Positions 1 through 10,824 of a stretch of DNA of 64,000 nt are shown here, in pieces. Positions within the stretch are counted from its first letter, which is position 1, and the number at the start of each line of letters is the position of its first letter. Under the pieces are notes generated by a model. The model ran no database searches. It worked only from the letters and a program-made list of their open reading frames with translations, and was not told the DNA's origin. A program made the translations under genes and the position numbers. Origin of the DNA: Lantana camara (lineage: Eukaryota > Streptophyta > Magnoliopsida > Lamiales > Verbenaceae); contig CM074860.1 in NCBI GenBank assembly GCA_037501455.1, positions 51,346,501 through 51,410,500 on the forward strand, given 5' to 3'.

Positions 1-1
1 C

Positions 2-517
2 ACCCGCCAGAACGAGGCAGCCAATAAGGCCTTCGCTGATTTGCAGGGCAAAATACAGGGATTGGAGGCGAAGGTATCTTGGGAGGCGGTGAAGAAGTTC
101 GTGCGCTCTAAGGCCTTTGTGTTCGCGGCCAACATCCAATGCTTCGATAATGCTCGACGCTTCTTTCACAAGGCGATTGGGCAGATGGTGAGGTTTGGAT
201 TGGCCCCGGAAAACGCTCGTTCCGACGCTCGTCTGCGCATGGATCTTGATGAGAACGGCGAGCCAATGGTCCAGGAGGAGGATCCCACGGATAATCTAGC
301 GGAGCCTGAATATCAGGAATTGGTAGAAACACTCCAAAGGGAGTTCATCGCTGCCAACAGGGTAGATCCCGAGCCTCTGCTGATAGAAGATGAGGGCACT
401 GTCATGGATGTCCTGGATGCTGAGGAACCCGGTGAGGCCCAAACTTCCGATGCTAACGTGTTGGCCCCAGTTCCCCTTGCGACTGCTCCTCCCGAGCCCA
501 ACGCTCCGGCCCAGTGA
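2..517 (+). CDS. Antisense extra reading frame (aORF) of element T, 5'-truncated by window edge
   Basis: The frame is open from base 2 to the stop at 515-517 with no ATG near its left end, so the true start lies outside the window. The visible part is about 171 residues. The first 35 residues look coiled-coil-like (QNEAANKAFADLQ, then GKIQGLEAKV). A central part is rich in basic and aromatic residues (AANIQCFDNARRFFHKAIGQ), and the C-terminal 90 residues are strongly acidic and end in an Ala/Pro tail. It runs opposite to gag-pol, downstream of pol, where Grande- and Retand-type Tat elements carry an extra antisense gene of unknown function. I infer it is that gene. No enzymatic motif is visible. 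Confidence 0.6.
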   Translation, partial: TRQNEAANKAFADLQGKIQGLEAKVSWEAVKKFVRSKAFVFAANIQCFDNARRFFHKAIGQMVRFGLAPENARSDARLRMDLDENGEPMVQEEDPTDNLAEPEYQELVETLQREFIAANRVDPEPLLIEDEGTVMDVLDAEEPGEAQTSDANVLAPVPLATAPPEPNAPAQ

Positions 518-1550
518 AGCCCTCGTAGCTGCCAATCTCTAGCCTTTGTCCGTTTGAACACTTTCTTCATTTTACGAACAATTTTTACTTTGTATTTAAT
601 CCTTCTTTTAGTTCCAGAGTACATTGGATCCTTTATGTCGCTTTCTGATATATTTGCATCTCTTCTTCAATGCTCGAACGTCTGAATGTTATCTTACTTG
701 CTCTTAAATGATGAATGACGTTATTACGCTATTCCATCGCGCTCACCGCTTTCATATTGATATCAGCCGTTTGGGCGTTTGCGATTAGTGTGTAAGTAAG
801 CTAGGACGTCTTTTACAACGGTCCTTTGACGCTCATCACTATGCATATTAAGTTTAGATGCTCGCGACATCGGGCGGTTGGTTTGTTGCAGGTACGGGCG
901 CGAGGGTGACCCTTAGGAGGGCTCCCTGGCCACGGTAGAAATGAACTGTGTATTTGGACTTAGAAAACCTGAGGAAATACAGGCGCGAGGGTGATCCTCG
1001 TGAATATTCCCTGGCTGTATTCTCCTTGAGGCTTGAATTTGAACTTAGGAAATCCCTGTAGGATTGGTTTAGTAGGGGTAAAGATGAGCGTAGTCGTAGG
1101 GGATGAGGGCATCCACTATTTACGAGCGTGCTCTTACCCAGTGGGATGAGGGTCACAGGGGATTCTTACGTGCACGAGCTGGAGCGATGAACACTCAGCT
1201 AGTCGTAAGTTGAGCGTTGGGCTCCCCGTTGTCGGACGCGCTCATCTCTAGGACCAATTCTTACAAGTCGCTCAAACTGTTATAGGTGGATGAATATCAA
1301 CACCTGGACAGTGTGGTTTTTGAAACGATTGATGTATTGCGTAGACCGTTCAACGTGGAGGATACTCAACACGGAGTAGGTCTTTTGGCGCTCGAATCAT
1401 TTGATCAAATAAGAAAACAAATGGATAACAAAAACAAGGAATTAAATACTTACTGTTATATAAATGCAATCTTGGGAATTATTACAACGCGCTTTTCATC
1501 AAAGAAAAACATTTCCTGCCGCGGATGGGCCATTACAAAGAGGTTGAAGT
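518..1550. other. Non-coding spacer between the aORF and pol of element T
   Basis: No convincing protein is seen on either strand. The region holds an imperfect direct repeat: GCGCGAGGGTGA followed by a CCCTGGC block occurs near 897-931 and again near 982-1016. The first part (540-640) is T-rich, as expected downstream of the aORF stop. This is a long 3' spacer typical of Tat elements. Confidence 0.6.
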
Positions 1551-4500
1551 TTACACGTAGAACCTTCTAAGGTTACATGCATTCCAAGGCCTAGGAAGAC
1601 GCTCGCCTTGCAAAGTTTCTAGCAAGTAGGTGTTATTCGCTCGTACTTGAATGACTTTGAAGGGGCCTTCCCAATTAGGGTCCAACTTACCTACGTGTTT
1701 TGAGACTTCAACCTTTTTGAGGACCAAGTCCCCTAGCTGGAAAGTCCTTTCTTTAACACGTTTATTGTACTGGCGAGCGACGGTTGCTTTGTATTTGTGA
1801 ATACGTGCCCACGCAGAAGCCCTCCTTTCATCCAGCAAATCTAACTCGAGTGCTCTATTGGCGTTGTTGACTGTAGGCTCGAAATAGGCTACGCGTGCGG
1901 ATTCTTGTGCAATTTCCGCAGGTATCATGGCCTCGGAACCGTACACGAGGGAATAAGGGGTTTCCCCCGTTGCCGCTCGCGGAGTAGTACGGTAAGCCCA
2001 TAGAGCTCCCTGAAGCTCTTCAGCCCATTCTCCTTTCTTACTCTCGAGCATCGTTTTCAAATGCTGGAGTATGGTTCGGTTGGTCACTTCAGCCTGACCA
2101 TTAGCTTGAGGGTGACCCACGGAAGTGAATCGTTGCTCGATCCCTAATTCATAGCACCAATCCCGCGTGTCCGCAGCGATAAACTGGGAACCGTTATCTG
2201 AGATGAGCACCCTCGGGATGCCGTATCTGCAGATGATATTCTTCCAAATGAAGTCCCTCACAACTTTGAACGTTATCTTAGCGACCGCTTCTGCCTCAGC
2301 CCACTTGGTGAAATAATCCACAGCAAGTATTACGAACTTCTTTTGCCCGACCGCCATTGGGAGAGGTCCCACGATATCAATGCCCCATTGATCGAAGGGC
2401 CAGGAAACATCGATAGGAATCATTTGAGCTGTCGGCAGCTGAGGAGTGTTGGAATGGAACTGGCACTTGGGACATTTCTTGGAATACTGAATGGCATCCT
2501 GCAATACTGAGGGCCAATAGAACCCACTCCTTAAGATTTTCTTTGCCAAAATTCGTCCGCCTGAGTGGTTCCCACAACTCCCATTATGTACATGCTCTAA
2601 AACTTCTTTAGCCTGCGAGGGTCTCAAACATCTCAACGGTGGTCCTAGGAAGGATCGCTTGAATAACCGACCCTCGACATCTAATGAGAAGCGAGGGGCT
2701 TTACATTTGATCTTCCGAGCATCAACTTTGTCGCTCGGGCATGTTCCATCCCGGAGGAATCTGACAATCTCGTCAAGCCAGCAAGGCTCGGAGGGGTCAA
2801 TCATGTGCACTTGTTTCGAGGGTTCGTCTTTACTTATCAGTGGTTCCTCCGTTCTCAGAAATGTAACTACGCGTTCACTGTGGCCATCCAGAGCGGACGC
2901 AAATTTCGAAAGAGCGTCAGCGCGTTCGTTTTCTGCCCTCGGAACTTGCGAAAGATGGAATTCCTTGAACTTGGCTATCTCCTCCTTGGCGCTCAATAGA
3001 TACCGTGCCATGGTGGCTTCTCGAGCCTCATAACTACCGTCAATTTGACTCGCGATCAACTGCGAATCAACGTATGCTGTGACACGAGTGGCCCCATTCT
3101 GGAGCGCAATCCTGAGCCCTTGGATGAGGGCCTCATATTCAGCTTCGTTGTTGGTGACTTGAAACGCCAGCTTGATTGCGTAGTCAACTTCTGCTCCTAG
3201 GGGATCCCTGAGGGTCACCCCGGCACCGCCCCCTTGTGAGGTCGAGGAGCCATCCGTGTGCAAAAGCCATAAACCATCGTCCGCCTGCGGCTCAGTTTCC
3301 AAATTGAAACGTTCGACCAACAAATCGGCTACTGCCTGAGCCTGTATGGCTGTACGGGGCTCGAAGGAAATATCAAACTGACTAAGCTCAATCGCCCATT
3401 TAATTAATCTTCCCGAAACATCCGGCTTAGATAAAACTTGTCTGAGTGGTTGATCTGTGAGTACTGTGATGGAGTGAGCCTGAAAGTATGGCCTCAGCCT
3501 TCGGGATGCGTTAACGAGCGCAAAGGCAAATTTCTCAATTTCCATGTATCTTTTCTCGGCTCCCTGTAGAGTCTTGCTCAGGTAATACACCGGCATATGT
3601 TTACGCTCGCGGATTGCTACGAGAACAGCGCTCGTGGCTTCTAAAGAAACTGATAGATAGATAAACAGGTTTTCCCCCGGGACCGGCTTGGTCAGCAAAG
3701 GCGCGCTTGTCAAGTACTGTTTCATGCTCTGTAGGGCCTTTTCGCAATCCTCGTTCCAGGAAAAGTTTCGAGCGTTGCGCAAAATTTTAAAGAAGGGCAA
3801 GTTCCGGTCCGCTGAGCGGGAGATGAACCTATTTAGTGAAATGATCTTTCCCACGAGCACCTGGACCTCTCTCAAATTACGAGGGGAGGGTATGTCCAGG
3901 ATGGCTCTAATTTTCTCGGGGTTTGCCTCTATGCCACGTTGACTAACCATGTATCCCAGGAATTTACCTCCTCGAACGCCAAAAGTGCACTTTGAAGGGT
4001 TTAACTTCATTCCGTAGCGACGAAGAATATCGAAAGTCTGCTTGAGATCCTCCAGATGGGAGTGTTGGCGCTCACTTTTGACTATCATGTCATCCACGTA
4101 TACCTCCATAGATTTTCCAATTTCGTGCTCGAACATTCTATTGACAAGGCGTTGATAGGTTGCTCCCGCATTTTTGAGCCCGAAGGGCATGACCTTGAAA
4201 CAGTAAACACCCAGGTGCACAATAAACGCAGTTTTGGGGCGATCCTCGGGCGCCATAAAGATTTGATAATATCCCTGAAAGGCGTCCATCATACTCATGA
4301 GTTCACATCCGGCTGTAGAATCTACCAACTGATCGATCCTCGGTAGTGGGTAATGATCTTTTGGGCACGCTTTATTAAGATCTGTGAAGTCGTTGCACAT
4401 GCGCCACTTGTTGGCGCTCTTGGGGACGAGCACCACATTGCAAAGCCATTCTGGGTACAAGATTTCCTCAATGTACTGAGCATCAAGCAACTTACCAACC

Positions 4501-7500
4501 TCTTCTTCGATAACCCGTTTCCTAAAGCCATGAACGTCCCTCTTCTTCTGTTTGATGGGCTTGAAGGTCGGATCCACACTCAATCTGTGGACAATGACGC
4601 TCGGATCTATTCCAGTGAGATCAGAAGCTTTCCATGCAAAAACGTCTAGATTCTCCCTTAAGAATTCGATCATCAAAACTTGCGAGGGCCCATCCAGGCT
4701 CGAGCCAATCTGGGTTGTTTTATCCGGATTCCCAGGCTCTAACTCGACGGTCAAGAACTCCTCCGTGGGTTCAATCCGAACCTCCGGCCTCGGCGCTTCT
4801 AACGCTCGTTTCTTTCCAGTGAGTGTATTCTTGGGCTCATCACCCTCGCTTTCTGAGGAAGAACCGTCGACGGCCCCCGGTGGCCCACTCTCCGAGCACT
4901 GAACGTTTCCAGCTGTCCTCTTTTTATTCTTCTTTCGGTTCAGCTTGGCTCTTTTGCGCTCAGGGCCATCTTCGTTTAACTCTGGGAAATCAACGGATTT
5001 CTTAGTAGACCCAGGTTGAACGGACTGTTTGGGCTTGTGGCTTCGAAGCGAAAGTATATAGCATTCCCAAGCTTCTTTAACGTTGCACAGAATTTCTCCG
5101 GTACCCTCGGGGGTTGGGAACTTGACCTTTTGATGATAGGTGGAAATTACAGCCTTGAAATCCACGAGGGCTGGGCGCCCAATGATGATGTTGTAAGGGA
5201 GATCCACCTCGACGATGGTGTAGAGGACGCTCAGAGTTTTTCGCTGTGGGGCGCGACCAAAAGAGGTGGCCAAGCGAATCTGTCCGCGAGGGACGATCTC
5301 AGAGCCTCCAAACCCTACGAGGGCAGTTTTGAGAGGTTCGAGGGGGATGTTTGTTATATTCATTTGTTGAAACGTTGAGTACGGGAGAACGTTCACAGAG
5401 CTTCCACTATCAAATAAAACCCTCTTTACAGTGTGGTTATGAACGTCTAAACTAACCACCATGGGACAGTCAGAGGTTTTTCCTATCCCATGGGGTGTTA
5501 CAATGTGTTCAAGATCTTTTTCGGTAAACCCTATAACATCATCCTCCTTTGAGCGCGATGAGCTGTCCACGGAGAGCACTGAGCGGGGGAGTGTCGGCCT
5601 TTGGTTATAGCTCCGTACATGGCGGCGGCGGGAGGCATTGGAGTCACCTCCCGAGGGTCCACCTGCGATCATGTGAATGACCGCGAAGAGCTGGTTTTCC
5701 ATATCCACCCCCTTCCCTTTATTGCGCTCGCTGGTCTCAGGGCGCTGTCGACGAGGGCTTCGGGAGCGTGAACGGCTTCTTCTTCTTTCGAGCGCCCGTC
5801 CCGCGCAATGTTCATCGTACCCTTCTATCACCTTCACAAACTCTTTGAGGTGCCCCCCAGCAATCAGCCGCTGGATTTCCTTCTCCAGGTGGCGGCATTC
5901 ATTAGTGTCATGCCCCTTCTGCTTGTGGAAAGCGCAGTATTTTCCCGAGCGCTTCTGTGCCTCGGTCTCTCTCAGCTTGGGCGGCCTTTTAAACAGCTTC
6001 TGGTCCGCCAGAGAATACACTTCGGCAATGGGGCGGTTGAGGGGGACGCGCTCGAGCCTCCGCGGGGGAGAGGAATGACGACGAGCGGGGACCGGGCTGC
6101 GGCGGTGAATCCTGTTGGGCTCCACTTTGTCCTCGGGGTTTCTAGTGGGGCGAGGGGCATTTGCCATCTTCCGCTCCCTCGCTATATACATATCCTCGAG
6201 GGTAAAGAAAGAGTCTGCAATCTCCCGAATTTCCATCAACGAGCGCGGCTTTTTCTTGGCCACTTCCTCCACAAACTCTTTGCTGACGTAATGCTTCATG
6301 TTGATGGCACCGAACAGAACATGCCTCAAAAAGTCCATCGAGGGCTTTTCAACTAGCAAAATCTCTTTGTTGAATCTCCCCATGAAGGATCGGAGAGTTT
6401 CATTCGGCCCTTGGGCCAGGCTATAGAGAGCGGTTGCGGCCGGGGCCGGTGCTTTCAGCGAATTGAAGTGGCTGACAAAAGCATCCGTCAGGTCATAGTA
6501 CCCTCGGATTGAGCGCGGAGGGAGCTTTTTGTACCACTCTTGGGCCATTCCAGTGAGGGAAGTGACAAACACCTTGGCCCAGTAGTTGTCGGGATGGTCG
6601 TAGAGGTGCATCAGGTGCACGAAATGGTCCAGATGCTCGGATGGATCCGTAGTTCCATCGTATCTGTTGACTGATGAGGGAATTTTACCCTTCCCTGCGC
6701 GGGTCATTAGGACTTCCTCGACGAGAGGGGAATCGCCCGCCATGATCCGATAATCTCGTTCGTCGGGGTCTTCATAGCTGGCTTCTCTTCTTCGGTGGGA
6801 AACGGGGCTACGTGGTCGTCGAACGTCTCTGGCCTTGGACCTCTCGTCCCCCTCGCGGGGGGCGTGACACCGCGCTCGAGAGAGCTGTTCTACCACGTTT
6901 TGAAGCCCTCTAATCTGGTCTTGTACAGCCGCTAGCTGAGGGTCGCCGGCATTTCTGCGGTTTGCCCTCCTTGTGGCCCTTGACTGGACCTCTTCATTAT
7001 CTACGGCCACCTCATTTCGAGGGGCCCTTTCATCTCCTACAACGGGTTGTTCTTGGGGGACCCTCGGGGGGGCTTCATGCTCTTGGTTCGGTGCGGGTGG
7101 AGGTTGCTGTGCCCTTAGCGCATTTTGGGCCATCGTTAGAGGATGCGCTGGGAGCCCGCCAAGTGGTGGGGCCAGACGAGCGCCAGCCTGCGAGGGAAAG
7201 TACACGGCCATAAAATGCTCCCAGGCATTCTGAACGGCTTGGCTCTCGCACTGTGCATACAGCGCCTGAAGTTGCTGGGCTGTGACTTGGGGCATCTCCA
7301 CCCCTTGTATCTCCCTTGGTAACGACGTGGGGAGGTTCAGAGTCCCCACCTGGTAAGGCTGGATCGCCGGCATTAATCCGGGCATCAATCCTGGCTGCAT
7401 GAACGGGTACCCTGGAGGTGGCATGGCCATGGGATACATCCCGGAGTATGGATAGGAAGCTGCTGGGGGAATAACGGTGCTAGGTCCTCCCCCGGTGTTC

Positions 7501-7667
7501 CCACCTAGCGGGAGATTTGTCCCTGCGGGTTCTGCGTTCTCGCCCCCGTTTCCTGCGGCTGGGGGGTTTACTTCCCCGGCGGGGACGTTGCCTTCTGGGT
7601 TCTCCTCGTTGACGGGGGGAAGAGAGCCCCTTTCTCTTAACGCTCCTGATCTTGTCGCAGTTACCAT
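1551..7667 (-). CDS. gag-pol: Gag-Pol polyprotein of Tat-lineage Ty3/gypsy element T
   Basis: A single uninterrupted frame of 2038 codons starts at ATG 7667-7665, 77 bases after the primer-binding site. Approximate residues: Pro/Gly-rich N-terminus 1-200; gag core 320-470 (begins VNRYDGTTDPSEHLDHF); Arg/Ser-rich linker; Cys/His cluster 574-600 (CAFHKQKGHDTNEC); aspartic protease with DSGSS near 751; reverse transcriptase with YVDD near 1190; a degenerate first RNase H near 1330; a second RNase H starting HTDGSS near 1467; integrase HHCC finger 1690-1735 (CPKC); integrase core with D in GIDIVGP near 1760, D in ISDNGSQF near 1820 and E near 1859; C-terminal GDLVLKK region. There is no chromodomain. 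The double RNase H points to Tat. Unlike Ogre, no stop or intron separates protease from reverse transcriptase. Catalytic motifs look complete, so the protein may be functional; the frame cannot show whether it is expressed. Confidence 0.92.
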   Translation of the reverse strand: MVTATRSGALRERGSLPPVNEENPEGNVPAGEVNPPAAGNGGENAEPAGTNLPLGGNTGGGPSTVIPPAASYPYSGMYPMAMPPPGYPFMQPGLMPGLMPAIQPYQVGTLNLPTSLPREIQGVEMPQVTAQQLQALYAQCESQAVQNAWEHFMAVYFPSQAGARLAPPLGGLPAHPLTMAQNALRAQQPPPAPNQEHEAPPRVPQEQPVVGDERAPRNEVAVDNEEVQSRATRRANRRNAGDPQLAAVQDQIRGLQNVVEQLSRARCHAPREGDERSKARDVRRPRSPVSHRRREASYEDPDERDYRIMAGDSPLVEEVLMTRAGKGKIPSSVNRYDGTTDPSEHLDHFVHLMHLYDHPDNYWAKVFVTSLTGMAQEWYKKLPPRSIRGYYDLTDAFVSHFNSLKAPAPAATALYSLAQGPNETLRSFMGRFNKEILLVEKPSMDFLRHVLFGAINMKHYVSKEFVEEVAKKKPRSLMEIREIADSFFTLEDMYIARERKMANAPRPTRNPEDKVEPNRIHRRSPVPARRHSSPPRRLERVPLNRPIAEVYSLADQKLFKRPPKLRETEAQKRSGKYCAFHKQKGHDTNECRHLEKEIQRLIAGGHLKEFVKVIEGYDEHCAGRALERRRSRSRSRSPRRQRPETSERNKGKGVDMENQLFAVIHMIAGGPSGGDSNASRRRHVRSYNQRPTLPRSVLSVDSSSRSKEDDVIGFTEKDLEHIVTPHGIGKTSDCPMVVSLDVHNHTVKRVLFDSGSSVNVLPYSTFQQMNITNIPLEPLKTALVGFGGSEIVPRGQIRLATSFGRAPQRKTLSVLYTIVEVDLPYNIIIGRPALVDFKAVISTYHQKVKFPTPEGTGEILCNVKEAWECYILSLRSHKPKQSVQPGSTKKSVDFPELNEDGPERKRAKLNRKKNKKRTAGNVQCSESGPPGAVDGSSSESEGDEPKNTLTGKKRALEAPRPEVRIEPTEEFLTVELEPGNPDKTTQIGSSLDGPSQVLMIEFLRENLDVFAWKASDLTGIDPSVIVHRLSVDPTFKPIKQKKRDVHGFRKRVIEEEVGKLLDAQYIEEILYPEWLCNVVLVPKSANKWRMCNDFTDLNKACPKDHYPLPRIDQLVDSTAGCELMSMMDAFQGYYQIFMAPEDRPKTAFIVHLGVYCFKVMPFGLKNAGATYQRLVNRMFEHEIGKSMEVYVDDMIVKSERQHSHLEDLKQTFDILRRYGMKLNPSKCTFGVRGGKFLGYMVSQRGIEANPEKIRAILDIPSPRNLREVQVLVGKIISLNRFISRSADRNLPFFKILRNARNFSWNEDCEKALQSMKQYLTSAPLLTKPVPGENLFIYLSVSLEATSAVLVAIRERKHMPVYYLSKTLQGAEKRYMEIEKFAFALVNASRRLRPYFQAHSITVLTDQPLRQVLSKPDVSGRLIKWAIELSQFDISFEPRTAIQAQAVADLLVERFNLETEPQADDGLWLLHTDGSSTSQGGGAGVTLRDPLGAEVDYAIKLAFQVTNNEAEYEALIQGLRIALQNGATRVTAYVDSQLIASQIDGSYEAREATMARYLLSAKEEIAKFKEFHLSQVPRAENERADALSKFASALDGHSERVVTFLRTEEPLISKDEPSKQVHMIDPSEPCWLDEIVRFLRDGTCPSDKVDARKIKCKAPRFSLDVEGRLFKRSFLGPPLRCLRPSQAKEVLEHVHNGSCGNHSGGRILAKKILRSGFYWPSVLQDAIQYSKKCPKCQFHSNTPQLPTAQMIPIDVSWPFDQWGIDIVGPLPMAVGQKKFVILAVDYFTKWAEAEAVAKITFKVVRDFIWKNIICRYGIPRVLISDNGSQFIAADTRDWCYELGIEQRFTSVGHPQANGQAEVTNRTILQHLKTMLESKKGEWAEELQGALWAYRTTPRAATGETPYSLVYGSEAMIPAEIAQESARVAYFEPTVNNANRALELDLLDERRASAWARIHKYKATVARQYNKRVKERTFQLGDLVLKKVEVSKHVGKLDPNWEGPFKVIQVRANNTYLLETLQGERLPRPWNACNLRRFYV

Positions 7668-7744
7668 GATTTAGGATTTGGGTGTTATTCTTCAACTAGC
7701 TTTCAGAGGAAGAAAATGGCAATACCAAAAAAGTTGGTGATGGT

Positions 7745-7762
7745 TTCCCACAGACGGCGCCA
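7745..7762 (-). promoter_or_regulatory. Primer-binding site of element T
   Basis: On the minus strand the sequence is TGGCGCCGTCTGTGGGAA, four bases after the LTR end. TGGCGCCGT matches the 3' end of plant Asp-type tRNA. TGGCGCCGTCTGTGGG is the form usually seen in Tat/Athila-group elements. Bases 7668-7744 are the short leader to the gag ATG. Confidence 0.8.
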
Positions 7763-7766
7763 AAAA

Positions 7767-8611
7767 TGATGGTGCAAAGAAGCTGAGTTTCCTAATGCAA
7801 CAACACTTTAGAATTTGTTTAAAAAGGGAAAGACCATCACAGGCGTGAGAGCCTCAGGATCTGGGTTTCCTTTTGCGCGTGGGTTCTTCCAGCTAGGATA
7901 ACACCAAGTGTGCAAGCTACAAAGGTAGTGGTACTGTGGCGAAATGAAAAGCTTGAGAAGATCAACGAGAAAATGCCCAGAACAACGTGTGTGGTTTAGT
8001 ATGCAGATGATCACTTGGGAGAGAAAGCATGGTTTCTCTCCTATTTATATGTTAGGGATGGGGGTAGATGGGTAAATTGACCATGTGGTCCCAAACCTGT
8101 GTTGCCCTAACACGCGTCAGACTTTGGTGGAATGAGAATGACATCCCTGAAAAGGGTGACGGCGTGTCAGGTGCGCGGTGCACAGTACTTTTGTGTCAGA
8201 GGTTGTTGACGAGGGTTACGCGGGGGAAGGGCCTAAGATTCTTTCTGCCGAGGTTCGGACCCAACGAAACGGGGCATGGACATGCCCGAACGTTGGTGAC
8301 GCTCGAAGAATGCATGGATGGCCTCCTCGCAATATATGACCCTTGAGCGTCGGAATACCGAGCGTACCAGTGGGGCCCTCATGTGGGTGCTTCCCTGTGA
8401 AAGATAACCTTGAGGGCCGCTATCCGAGCGTCCAACCAGTTGGCTAGGGCCCTTGGTCCGAATGGTCATCCGCTGACTGATGGATGACATTAGCTGGCAA
8501 TTGAGCGGTGTGAAGGCCCATGAGCCCACCAAGGCGAGCGTCCGGGCATTAGTCAGCGGTGTGACGCCACGTGGACGGCTCTGATTCGAGAGTGATTTTC
8601 AGGTCTCATCA
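7767..8611 (-). repeat. 5' LTR of element T (845 bp)
   Basis: Bounded by a perfect 5-bp inverted repeat (TGATG at 7767, CATCA ending at 8611). The left end lies four bases from the primer-binding site. On the minus strand a TATA box, TATAAATA, lies at 8049-8042, about 560 bases into the LTR, which places the likely transcription start near 8010-8020. The LTR is abruptly followed by element B sequence. The 3' LTR is not in the window, so LTR age cannot be measured here. Confidence 0.85.
8042..8049 (-). promoter_or_regulatory. TATA box in the 5' LTR of element T
   Basis: TATAAATA on the minus strand, in an otherwise mixed-composition LTR. It is the only strong TATA match in this LTR and lies upstream of the leader in the correct orientation to drive gag-pol. 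Confidence 0.55.
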
Positions 8612-10824
8612 ATATGTACATGAATAAATGGTCATTTTGAGCTATTAATTCCATGCTTTGGGCTATGTTTGAGGCATATATGGAACATGACATGAATTTT
8701 GAGGGTTTGATGATCACTTTGGTTTCATGGAGTTATGCTTTGATTTGAACATATATATGTGATCTCTTATGTCCCTAACATGAATATATGGCCTTGGTTT
8801 TGAATATGGATGAGTGTGGTGGAAGTTGCCATTGATGGAATTCAAATTCTTGCATGAGAATTCTTGAGTTATATGATACTTCTTGAGCTTTTGTGATGAA
8901 TGGGAGATTATATGTTGATTATGAGGTGATTTGCTATGATTTACTTGAGTTTTGTGCCTTGAATTAGTTGTTGTTGTTGCTGCGTGCTTGCTCTGCTTCT
9001 TTGCCCTGTTTTTGCTGCTGAAACACTGTTGCTCCTGTTATTTTTTTTTCGAAGACGAAGGGCCAACACGGGCGTGTCAGCTTTGTGCATGTTTTGGACA
9101 CGGCTGTGTCAGCCTCTCGACTTGGGGCAGATTATTTTTCTAAAACAGGACACGGCCGTGTCCATTTTGAACTAAAACTTAACACGGCCATGTCAGCCTC
9201 TCGAATTAAGCTCCTGAATTTATTTTAACCGGACACGGCCGTGTCCATTTTGAACTAAAACCCAACACGGCCGTGTCATTTGAAAATTTGGTGGCGGCAA
9301 TTGCTCGTTTTATCGCTTCGTTGTTTTTCTTCGTGTTTTCTTTCTTCGTTTATGATGTGTATGCAATGTTAGCTTGTTATATTACGCATTATGTGCCTTG
9401 TTTTGAACTTATGACCTTATTTTCTATGAATTGTGTGAATAAGAATTGGTAGGATTTATTGGACACGTAATTTCACTTCAATTGCATTCAATCGCATTCA
9501 TAAGCATTTTCGAGCGTCTAATTGGTACATATTTGAGTCTAAGTCTCAGGTCTTGCGTTCTTTTATTTCAGAGCCTCTTCACGAAGTTAAAGAGTCTGAG
9601 GTTTAGGTGTTGGGTTGCTTCTTTTGTCCGATTTTCACTCCGCTTCCACTTCAAGGTGAGGGTTAGGATCTTTTCTTTTAGATAAGTGACCTATGGCCTT
9701 TATGTTACTGATTTCCTATCCCGCATGTGGCTATATATGTATTATATGATTAAATACGAATGCTTATGATACGCTTATGATTTTATGAATCCCCTTTAAG
9801 AATTTGTGAAAACGGTATAAGTATGAGCGTATATGAGCTTATGATTTTGAATCCCTTGTAAGTTTCCTTTATGATTCCGCGAGATGTGCCCTGAAAGATG
9901 GGATTATTGGTATGTTTCTTATGAATCCGGGCCCAGGGATGGTGGGTAAGGACCCCCGGTACGGCAAAGGACGTCGGGTTAAGCCTGTGCACTTCCCATT
10001 TGAGGTGGTGGCGTGCGACTCTTGGAGGTTGAGAAGGCGCTATTACCTTGATCCCTCGGTGGATAACCGGGGAAGGCATATCGTGGGTTAGCTACCCCGT
10101 ATGTATATAGAATCCATATGGGTGGAGCGGGTTTGATTCCCGATCACCAAGGCGTTGAGGAGTTATGAATTTATGAATTCTTATGTATTTATGATTTGCT
10201 CGAGGAGTTGAGGAGGTTCGTACTCGCCGGACGTTTTGTTTCCTTTTTGCTTTGGTGGTTGTGAAATGAGTTAGGATTTCCTTTATATTATATGTATGTT
10301 TCCAAAATGATTTGATAAGTAAAACCCTAGCTCGGTTCGTGATCAACCCCTTTTGTTAGATGTTTTGATCTATACGTATTTATGGTGTGGGTGTGCGTTA
10401 GCCCCCTCACTCAGTCGAGTTTAGACTGACCCCTTTCTTTTAACACTTTAGCTGCAGGTTTCTCGAGCTAGGCGGGGAAGTGCGTCGGGCGTGTCGTACT
10501 TTCGAGTTTAGGTCGAGTCGGCATATTTACCTGTTGCATTTTGATTACTTTCATGAATTGTATTCGAATTCTAATTATGTCTTATGGAGATTTTATACTT
10601 TTGATGTATATACTTGACCTATTTTTGGGCCATCCGGCCGTGGTATATGATGGATATGTTAGTATAGAGCTCCTTTGCGATCCTTATGTTGTTGCTTCCG
10701 CATTTATATCTATTGGTTTTGCGCGCTCTGTTTGAGTTTTAGCCCCGCTTAGCCTAGTGTGTGAGTGTAGGTTCCCGTTCGCTTAGACTTGGGCTCATGT
10801 ATGGAAATCCATTTCATATATGGG
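8612..10824 (+). repeat. 5' LTR remnant of element B
   Basis: Colinear with about 16339-18552 of the 3' LTR and very similar, but lacking the first 750 bases (displaced by T) and about the last 50. The acceptor-like site CTGCAG with the following GAGCTAGGCGGGG is present at 10451-10478, and the palindrome cluster at 9066-9280. Similarity to the 3' LTR stops near 10824, where a short repeat, GGGCTCATGTA (also at about 10792), marks the deletion joint. Confidence 0.85.
9066..9280. repeat. Palindrome cluster in B 5' LTR (ACACGGCCGTGT class)
   Basis: Six dyads spaced 30-50 bases apart, near 9066, 9098, 9148, 9181, 9231 and 9265. The perfect form is GGACACGGCCGTGTCC; variants mostly carry a change at a central CpG. 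The same six motifs occur in the 3' LTR. Confidence 0.85.

Larger units (their letters stand above)
1..8611 (-). mobile_element. Element T: Ty3/gypsy Tat-lineage retrotransposon, 3' end outside window
   Basis: Read on the minus strand the order is 5' LTR (8611-7767), primer-binding site, short leader, one uninterrupted gag-pol frame, a 1-kb spacer and a reading frame on the opposite strand. The 3' LTR must lie left of base 1. Two RNase H regions in the polyprotein, no chromodomain and an antisense extra frame downstream of pol are hallmarks of the plant Tat lineage (Grande/Retand/Ogre relatives). The base after the LTR starts ATATG, which matches the corresponding point in the 3' LTR of element B (about 16338-16342). 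I infer that T inserted into the 5' LTR of B and that ATATG is the right-hand target-site duplication. The intact frame suggests T is one of the younger insertions here. Confidence 0.85.

Noticed and set aside
4056..5378. Several plus-strand frames of 80-120 codons
   Set aside because: They are antisense shadows of the intact gag-pol frame of T.
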